Positions 44,806 to 52,359 of a DNA stretch of 52,359 nucleotides are shown here, one piece after another. Every line of letters begins with the position of its first letter. The stretch's first letter is position 1. Source of the DNA: Blattamonas nauphoetae (Eukaryota; Preaxostyla; Oxymonadida); the NCBI GenBank assembly GCA_033064195.1, contig JARBJD010000434.1, positions 1 to 52,359 on the forward strand. The letters run 5' to 3'. Both the position numbers and the translations under genes were made by a program. The notes beneath the pieces are model-generated. The model was not told the origin of the DNA, did not search any database, and saw only the letters and a program-made list of their open reading frames with translations.

Positions 44806-45581
44806 ACTGGCTCTGGGAAATAACACTTCGAACGCCAATCTTCTTCCACTCTGATCTCGATTCAGAAGGCAGAGAGAAGCAGATGCCGTTGCCCGACGAG
44901 ATCGTCTGCGACGAGAGTGAGAGAGAAGAACAAGCAATGTCAATCCACTTTGACGAGGAATAATCTTGTCCCAGCAACACAAACGATCCAATCATTCCAT
45001 CGTCGTTCCCAATCGAGCATTCCGAGAGTGTCAGTGAACTGCAATCCGAATCAATCTCAGATGACCCAAGTTCGAATGCTGACTGTCCGCAAGAAACAAT
45101 CAACTCCACATTCCGCACACTGACATCTGAGCCCTCCGAGAAGCGGCTTGCAACCCAGCCACGCGAGTCACTCCCATCTGAACAAAAGTCAAAAGCGAAA
45201 GAAAAGACCTCCTCGCAAATCAAACAGAACTGTTTCGAGGCACAGTGTCGTGTTTCGAATCTCAAAGATCGCTGGAGAAGGCTGGCTGGCATGGTGTTCA
45301 GTCGTGGAGGCGAGGCCATTCGTTCCAAATCCATTCTTGTTCGATTCTCCAAAAATCTTTGTCTTCTCGTTTCCATGCACCAATAACCATGTGTTCGACA
45401 ATGCAATCGTTTCCGATCTCCAAACTCGATTCGAGAGATCAACGCGCGTTTCATTCTTCCCTTCCAGCGATTTATCCAATTCGTCGTGAAGCAATGAAAC
45501 ACCGAGCCACTGTGTTTCAACTCCTGACATCGATCTCAGGAGACAAGTCACAAGCAGCATGGGCGAGAGAAACCCATTCAT
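44806..45581 (-). pseudogene. Gene B piece 1: signal peptide and start of the ectodomain
   Basis: The ATG at 45581 opens MNGFLSPMLLVTCLLRSMSG, a good secretory signal peptide, cleaved probably after SG or VET. The start of the ectodomain (TQWLGVSLLHDELDKSLEGK) and beta-helix-like rungs (NTWLLVHGNEKTKIFG, FEIRNTTLCLETVLFDLRGG) follow. Near 45195 the frame shifts, and the sequence continues FDFCSDGSDSRGWVASRFSE, DVSVRNVELIVSCGQSAFEL and SLTLSECSIGNDDGMIGSFV to ISQSQ. This makes it the true 5' end of gene B and places the protein in the secretory path. Confidence 0.75.
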
Positions 45582-47048
45582 CAGTCTTCCAACTTTCTCC
45601 AGTGTTCTGTGCTCTCTTGATCTCTCAACCCTTTATTCTACATTCTGACACCTTTTTGAAACGTGGGGGTCTAAGGTTAAGAACAAGAACTGCCCACACA
45701 CTCGATCTGAGGATGACAAGAACTTTCGCTCGTGATTGATGGAACCAACGATGCGATCGGCGCTACGAGGATGTGGAATGAACGAATTGGTATGAGTGGG
45801 TGGAATACAATCATCAGTTTCTTTCACCATACCCAAGTAATCATGGTTCATTCAAGCGATCTTTTCGAAAGCATAATATTCTTTTTCGAGTCTCTTGATT
45901 CTAAAAGTTGAGACTGGATTCTGGACTGGACAATGCTCATCGACGTGGGACACATTTTTACATGCGAACGTACACTGAAATGATTCAAATATGGGCAGAT
46001 TTGTCTGACAGGTGAACAGGATCGGTCAGTTTGTCTTCACAATTCAGAAAAGGACCAGCACGAGTAAACCAATATGATGTGGAACAGAAGAAAAAGCTGG
46101 TATGTCATGTGACGCGGGAGATATGAGTGAACGATTGACATGGATGAAGCGATGGGGTGAGAAATGTCGTTGAGATGAGAAAATGATTGAAATGATCTGA
46201 ACTGTCAACGCAATCCGATGAACACGATGTGAGAGAAGAGAAGTACAGCGAGGTGAGATGGCCACAATCCTTCGGCAATTCAAGCCAATGCCGAAGGAGA
46301 TGAGTGACGTGGAGAAGCAACAGAAGAGACAAAGAGAAGCTCATCCTGTTTGTGTGGAGCGTGAGCGATGGTTCTCAAGAAAAGAAGAGAGAGAAGTAAT
46401 CTTCGCTGCGGCCAGGCGAGTCAGCACTCAAAACAAGACTGTGAAGGGAGGCCTCTGTCGCGATGAATGGGGCAGTGCGAGTCTTCGAGACATGAGTGGC
46501 AGACGACATCAGTGGAGTCGGAGGAGGGCGAGGCGATCCCCAAAAATAGCAAGAGAGTGAGTGGCTGAGATGTGATAATGATTGAGTGCTCTTGATGATG
46601 TGTTTCACCGACATAGCGAATTCTTTGTTGAAATTAGGGTGATGTGAGGGTGTGTGGTAAGTAAGGGTGAGATGAGTGATGGCCGAGCACAAACGATGCT
46701 CAAAGCACTGTGATAAGGGTAATCCGTTGTCTCGCTGGCCACGAAGTCTCAGGACGTGCGAAATGACGTGGAATTAGTGTGTGACGTGAAAGCACACGTC
46801 CAATATTCGTGAGACAGCAGAGACCTCAGATGAAGTGAGTGAATTGAGATGACGAAGCGATCACCACAATTTCGGACGATTTCGCAGGTTGACGTGGAAT
46901 GAAGAGCGTGACATGCTGCCAATCACCTTATTGCGAAGAATCACCATTCGGGACTTCGATGAAGTGATCGACTCCAACAGCGATGACAAGGACAGGATGC
47001 GATTTGTCAGTGTTGTGAATCATCACCGTTCAGAGTGCACAAATCCGG
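45582..47048. other. Intergenic region between tandem genes A and B
   Basis: About 1.5 kb between the stop of gene A and the start of gene B. No convincing gene; the reading frames are short and of mixed composition. GACTGGATTCTGGACTGGAC at about 45910 resembles the subterminal motif of the hAT-like element at 26955-28931, probably an old relic of that family. Promoter elements of gene B must lie here, but I see no clear motif. Confidence 0.55.
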
Positions 47049-47861
47049 TCAGATCGATGCGAGGACTGTTTTCTTCTTCAGTTGTTCCTGAATCGACTGT
47101 GCCTCTTCGCTCGTCAGCTGGTTCGACTTCTGTCCAATCTCCACCAGCCTTTCCTGAACTTTCTCCAGTGTCGGACGAGCTGTCTTGTCGACGTCCAGAC
47201 ATTCCGAAATCAGCTCTTTCATTTCAGTCAACACGTTTGTCATGTTTGGCCTTGTTCCTGTTCCCAGTTGACGTTGAGCGTTCACTCCATCAATCTCTCC
47301 AAACGGAACGATCCCCGTCTCCATCTCCAACAGGACAAGGCCCAAGCTAAAAACCGACGCTGCTCGCAGATCTTCTCGACTCGTCGCTTCCTTCGTGCTT
47401 CCCGTGAATGTGTGATCGTTCTGTCCCAGCTCAGGCGCAATCCACCGATGAAGATTGTCGTTCTCCAACGCGTTCATTCCCAGCCCTTTGTCCGGAGGGA
47501 CTGCACCTGTCTCTCGAACCTTCAGAAAAACTTGGTCCTCTGCCCCCAGAAGGATCCAGTGAGGGTTCAGCTTCGCCAGATGCTGTTGCAGACGCGTGTC
47601 TCGCTCCATCCGCTTCAGACCCTCAATAATCTCGAACCCAACATGGAAACGGCGCAGCGGGTGCATGTTCAGGTCGGGCTTGTGGATTCGGTTGTGCAGG
47701 GTGTGTCGTGTGTCAACCACACAAATGTCAAACTTCCCATCACATCGCATCGCTTCACACAGAAACTGCGCTGTCGCTCTCGGTTCTTCCTCTTCCATCT
47801 TTTCGGACTTCAACGAGCGGTCTCGCGACGTATCACCAAATGAGCAGTTTCGAGTCTCCAA
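47049..47861 (-). pseudogene. Gene A: cytoplasmic pseudokinase domain, C-terminal end
   Basis: A 270-codon frame ending in a TGA at 47049. Kinase landmarks are degenerate. The catalytic-loop region reads LAKLNPHWILLGAEDQVFLKV, with no HRD Asp, no metal-binding Asn and no DFG. The structural parts are well kept: RWIAPELGQ (APE-type), VFSLGLVLLEMETGIVPFGE (helix F and G regions) and LISECLDVDKTARPTLEKVQ, whose Arg is the conserved C-lobe one. It is a pseudokinase, more complete than in gene B. It reads on from the transmembrane piece after a frame change near 47850. Confidence 0.78.
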
Positions 47862-49221
47862 TCGTGTCAGACGGGAAGTTGTTCGCGCTTCGGTCGTCCA
47901 TAATGTTCAGCGACTCGTCCACTTCCACTTTGATGTCCACAGCATCAAGTTCTTGCTGCGTCAGCAGTGTCATCTGTTCGTCTGATTTCTTCCCTTTTCG
48001 GCGGTGATAGATCACACACACAATGACAATGAACAGAACAAGTGCAACGATGAGAGAGATCACAATGGGGAGCAGAACCTTCATCGCTTCAGTCGCGTGA
48101 GCTTTCTTCTCCGCTGCTCGACTTTTCTTCACAGTGATCCATTCCGTTCCAGACACGCCATTTCCGAACACGAGACGCAGTCGCCATTCGTGTTCGATTT
48201 TGAGTGTTTTGGAGAGAGACGATTCGTTCAAAGTGAGTTCCAGCGATGCTTCGTTCCAGTTTTGGATGTTGGCAGTGGCGAGTGAGACTTCTGTCGATTT
48301 GTCTGTTGCGATTTGTGACTTCTCGTTCCACTCAAACACATCCAATGACAGCCCACATGGAATCAGCAGTTTCCCAGCAAGTTTCACAACTGTTTGTGAT
48401 GTCTTCTTGTTCGTCTCGACCTTGCTCAGAGAGGGGAGTAGTGCTGGGATGAAGAGAGGAGTGTGTGGATCCACGATTGGTGATGAGAAATGGCACTCTT
48501 CTTCAACATTGATCCACGCTGAAGGGAAATCCTTTGTCCCATCTCCCCCACTCAGAGTTTCTACCGTAAGCTGCCCAGTCAAGCAGTGGATGTTTCGACG
48601 GACTGAAGGGAACGACGAGTTGTCAACAGCGTTGTCGTGGAAGGTGCTCGCTTCCACACGAAGAGATCCTCCATCCATCTCCACTGCTCCGATTCGGTGG
48701 TGGGAGAACTTCACATTCTCGAAGACTGAGGTTGTGTTCACAAGAGTGACGAACGAGTCTGACCAATCACACACATAGTGCGCTTCGTCTTCCTCTGTTT
48801 CATCGTTGACAGTGGTTGTTTTGTGCTGTCCAATGAACGAGCTTGACTTGAGAGAGAAGTTCGTTCCTTCTGATGCCTTCACAAACTTCCCAATCGAACA
48901 GTTCGTTGTCGAGACTTCCGACAGCGAAACCAAATCAAATAACGAGAAGTCGAACACGGTTGGCGAGAACGAGAGATCAGTCAGAGTCAGGTTGATCACA
49001 ACAGCTTGGCCGCCTGTCAGCTGGATGAGAGATGATTTGATGGTGAAGAGGGAGGAGACAGTGTTCGAGTCCAGTTTCACTTCTCCGTTCTCGTTCACAA
49101 CAATCCCTCCTTCTTCCAGTGTCGACTGCGACAGATCGAGACTGACGAACGAGAGAAGGAGAGTGTCGGGATCGTCGAATTTGTTGTTCACAATCTGTCC
49201 CTTCCCAACCATCTTCACCAC
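47833..49221 (-). pseudogene. Gene A: membrane-proximal beta-helix, transmembrane helix and juxtamembrane part
   Basis: A 462-codon frame. Beta-helix rungs (LFTIKSSLIQLTGGQAVVI, VEMDGGSLRVEASTFHDNAV) precede a membrane-proximal domain (LIPCGLSLDVFEWNEK, LTLNESSLSKTLKIEHEWRL) like that of gene B. The transmembrane helix is VLLPIVISLIVALVLFIVIV, followed by HRRKGKKS. The juxtamembrane stretch LLTQQELDAVDIKVE parallels LVANQEVAEIEIVKE in gene B. It overlaps the upstream and downstream frames by a few bases, so it is linked by frameshifts or errors, not by visible introns. Confidence 0.78.
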
Positions 49222-52200
49222 TCCCGCTTCTTGTGTCCCTCAATCGTCAGAAAGTCTCCATCCATCCGCATCTGCGTCTTCACTTCTCCTTCTCCAGTGA
49301 TCTCCACTGTCCGAACTTTCGTCAATCCAAACGAAGTGTCCACAGACAAACAAGGAAGCTCGCTGCTTCCACAGAGTGGATGGTCCTCGTTCTTCCCATC
49401 CTTCTGAACAACAATCCGTGGAGTAGTGCGAGGATAGAACTCGTACAGGAGAGAGTGAGGGTCGACGTCGGAGATTGATGAAGCTGACTGTGTCGACGAA
49501 GAGAGGAGGACACTCGAACGGAGAGAGGATGTACTCAATGTTCCTTCCCAGTTCTCTTTGTTCAGTGTGTTCGCATCAGCTCCGAGAAGATGGATCCAAT
49601 TGGTTGTGCTGTTCGACATGCACGAAACGAAGAGGCAGTGCTGAACGAGAATCGATCCCGACGAATCTGCTTCCAAAACACATCCCAACCCATCCACTCG
49701 ACTGACCGATGTGAAGTTGCTGTTGGTCATCGTGATCGACCCAGAAGAGGCGATCAGAGGTGTTGATTGGAGCACAATTGATTTCGAGTGTGTGAAGGAA
49801 AATAGAAGGTCGCCTGCTGTGAGATCAATCAGACTGAAGGCGAGGGGTTGGGTGAGGATCCTGTGATGGTGCAGGAAGTGAACGATAGCGTGCCAGAAAA
49901 GTGACGAAAACAGAGACTGGTGCGTCGAATCGGATGGGATGACAATGACGAGAGACGAGAAGGAGAGTCGATGGAGTAGCGTCTTTCGGAGAATTGATGA
50001 AGCAACCATCCAACGAGAAGGATAATGTTGACGATTCATCGTTCCCTTCAATGGACAGATCACACAGCGGTTCGAGTGGAGCCGGTGTAGTGATCCTCTC
50101 CATCACTTTCATCGTGTCGACTGACGCTTCCTTCATTCGGCGAAGTCCCAGGTCAAGCGAGTTGCAGAACAGGAAGAAGTGCCCACACTTCTCAAATCCC
50201 TTTCCATTGTCGTCGATCTCAACTGGTCCTTCCAGAGCCAACAGATAAGGAAGCAGAGATGTTGAGGCCTGTTGCTGTGTCCTCTCCCCAAAGCGACGAT
50301 CCCTTCTCGCGAGAGCTGTTCTCCCATTTCATTGATGTCATTGTCTTGTCCAGATTGTTCCCAACAACAAATACGTCGATATCTATCTCTGTGTCGGCGT
50401 TGGAGGAAGGAGAGTCAAAGACGAGGTCTGTCATCAGATAATCGAAGCTGTCGGCATGAACTGTGGTTGTGTTCACAAGTTCGAGGAAGATCGCATTCGC
50501 TTGGCCTGAACACGGGCAGGATGTGAATGTGTTGTTGTGGAGAGGAAGGTTGTGGATTCTGTGAGGACTGCCGATATCACTCCCGCTTTCTGATTCGATG
50601 ACATGATTGAGTTGAAAAAGTCGTGCTCATTTGGAGACTCGAACCTGAGAGAATTTGGATCAGAGTGGATGAGATGGGTTGATACCCTTCCTGGCTGAGG
50701 GAGCAATTCGACATTTCAAGCGAACCTGATTGGCATTGTAGAAGAGAGGCATGCTGGAATGTGGAAGGGATTTGGAGGAACAGCTGCTCAATCATCACAT
50801 TTGTGGCGATTGTGAACAGAGCACTGTTTGTTTCGGAGAGCGATGTTTCTGAGATTGTCATTTTTGCTCATTTCCAGCGAGTGTGATGGCTTTGGAAGGT
50901 CAGTTCGGCTGAATGCTCCAGATTTGTGTTGAATGTCACTGTCTTGTCTGGTGTGTCTCCGATTCTTGAGTGGAGAGCAGCGAGTGAAGCACATGGATAC
51001 TCCGAGAAGCCACAAACCGACATCACACGAACCGTTCGAGATGAACACTTCTTCCCCAGTGACGAGAAATAGAGGAAGAGCGGACAGGAACAGGATGTTC
51101 TCCTTCTTTCCCAGCAAAGTCTGCCAACGAGTCTGAACTCTTTATCCAGACAAACTGAAGACGACGAGATCACTGATGCAGATAGAGATGGGTGTGAGAT
51201 GAAGATCAGATTGGCTGTCGCTTTGGAGACGAACAGGAAGTGAACGGGTTGATGGAGTGGGTGAGTGTGAACGTGCTTCCTTCAGAGAGTCACATCAAGA
51301 ACACCAGAGCGTATTGAAGCTGTGGAGTGGCAGGAGACGAAGGACGTTTCGGAGAGAGTCACGGATTTGCTCGTTCCAACTTCCGCTAACAGGATGGAGG
51401 GTGATGTGGATGAGGTGAACGATGTGAAGGAGCAGGACGTGATTGCGAGTGAACCGGCTGTGTGGAAGTGATCAGCGAGCGAGCGAATGATGAAACAGAT
51501 GTTTCGAAGGAGAGCGATGAGAGGACGAGTTTTCCATTTTCGATTTTGAACTGTCCCCCGCCAACACTGAGATTGGTTGTGCTGTCTCTCCCAAAATGGA
51601 GAGTGTGTTTGAGTTCGAGGTGATCCTTTCGTCCATCTTCGTCTCGTCTTGAACGTTGATCTGTTTTGAGGCAGCTTCAGCTGTTGCTCTTCAATCCCTT
51701 TCAATCGTTTGACAAGCAACTCCAAAATGACCACAGTGGGCGATGTCCTTCCTTTCTTCCCATCCACATCAATCGTTTCCAGCCTCCACAAGATACACCA
51801 GAAGCGACGACTCCACAGATGTCGTTGAATCAATTCCCCAAAACTTGTTCTCATCTGTTTCTGGATCGATTGGTGGGAAACGAGAGGGAACGATTTGTGT
51901 CGCAAACGAAGAACCAGAAATGAAGATGAGCGCGCCAGATGGAACAGAGTTCGATGACTCCTCTGTGAATGAAATCCCTTTCAGATTGAAATCCCAATTC
52001 GTTTGTTGGGTTGTGGAGGAGAGAACAAGCGAGAGGAGAGGAGCACCAGTCGATGAGCACGACTCAATTCGAGTTGTTGTGAAGCAGAGTGTTTCTGTGT
52101 TGGTTAGTTCAAGTTTGAACAGTCCTGCCGATTGCGATGTCTTCAGTTTTCTGAAATTGACTGAATCCACACGGAGAGTTCCTGAGATGTCGAAAAGGGC

Positions 52201-52359
52201 TGAGGTGAGTGTGGTGTCTGATTCTGATGAGCCAAATGAACACTCCTCGATGGAGAGCAGGCCAGTGGTCACTTTCACAAATGGAAGACTTCTTGTTCCA
52301 CTTTCGAATGAGAAAGAAAGAGTGTGGAGAGAGAGAGTTGACGAGATGATGAAATGGAA
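49215..52359 (-). pseudogene. Gene A: beta-helix ectodomain, many frame changes, runs off right edge
   Basis: Beta-helix coding sequence runs the whole way but in several frames: 51769-52359, parts of 51282-51905, about 50870-51170, 50577-50861, 50219-50476, 49825-50241 and 49215-50063. CG modules are CGFSEYPCASLAAL (about 51030), CGHFFLFCNSLDLG (about 50180) and HPLCGSSELPCLSVDTSF (about 49360), spaced about 280 codons. At least five frame changes show the gene is a decaying pseudogene, unless assembly errors are frequent. The 5' end lies outside the window. Confidence 0.72.

Larger units (their letters stand above)
11109..45581 (-). pseudogene. Gene B, overall: giant beta-helix receptor pseudokinase split by seven insertions
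   Basis: Eight host pieces on the minus strand (44806-45581, 39273-41286, 28932-29286, 26419-26954, 19520-21601, 18735-18848, 13034-16855, 11109-11934) read as one protein of about 3,500 residues. The order is signal peptide, beta-helix modules, transmembrane helix, pseudokinase tail. At each of the seven internal insertions the host codons on the two sides stay in phase. Five have clear target duplications of 8, 8, 8, 6 and 2 bases. The tail is cut by a DIRS remnant. Other damage in the host pieces is one in-frame TGA near 40887, one in-frame TAA near 20341, and frameshifts near 45195 and 20785. Gene A at the right is its tandem paralogue. Confidence 0.8.

Noticed and set aside
46258-46692. 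Overlapping 100-codon frames on both strands in the gene A-gene B gap
   Set aside because: Mixed composition, no domain, no homologue elsewhere in the window; probably chance.

Overview
The window looks like the nuclear genome of a protist. My best guess is an oxymonad (Preaxostyla) close to Blattamonas nauphoetae. The grounds are very large, apparently intron-poor receptor-like genes with beta-helix ectodomains and a kinase-like tail, DIRS-type tyrosine-recombinase retrotransposons, a Polinton, and many DNA transposons. The species is inferred from memory of such genomes, not proven.

Layout. Positions 1 to about 7470 hold part of a Polinton/Maverick, all genes on the minus strand: a partial unknown protein, a DDE integrase, a protein-primed family B DNA polymerase and a small basic protein. 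Each start codon follows an AT-rich motif ending in TAAATG. Positions 7.5-9.85 kb are AT-rich DNA without a convincing gene. Positions 9.85-11.1 kb hold a truncated DIRS remnant.

From 11.1 to 45.6 kb lies one very large minus-strand host gene (here 'gene B', about 10.5 kb of coding sequence). It starts with a signal peptide at 45581, continues through beta-helix modules marked by a CG...C motif, one transmembrane helix and a pseudokinase tail. Seven insertions split it into eight pieces, and the DIRS remnant cuts off its tail. The insertions, left to right, are a TA-flanked element (11935-13033), an unclassified element with 6-bp target repeats (16856-18734), a 671-bp hAT-like MITE (18849-19519), a whole-looking DIRS element (21602-26418), a hAT-like element carrying an intron-containing gene fragment (26955-28931), a second DIRS element (29287-39272) and a three-level nest of hAT-like elements (41287-44805). 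The second DIRS element itself carries a 4.86-kb hAT-like element with an ABC-transporter fragment and a 2-kb minisatellite. Read across every one of the seven, the host reading frame continues in phase. Within the host pieces I still see two in-frame stops and two frameshifts, so gene B is now a pseudogene unless those are sequence errors.

From 47.05 kb to the right edge lies a tandem paralogue ('gene A'), same strand and architecture, with many frameshifts but no large insertions. No RNA genes, CRISPR arrays or bacterial-type signals were found. No transposase gene was recognised in any DNA transposon, so all seem non-autonomous.
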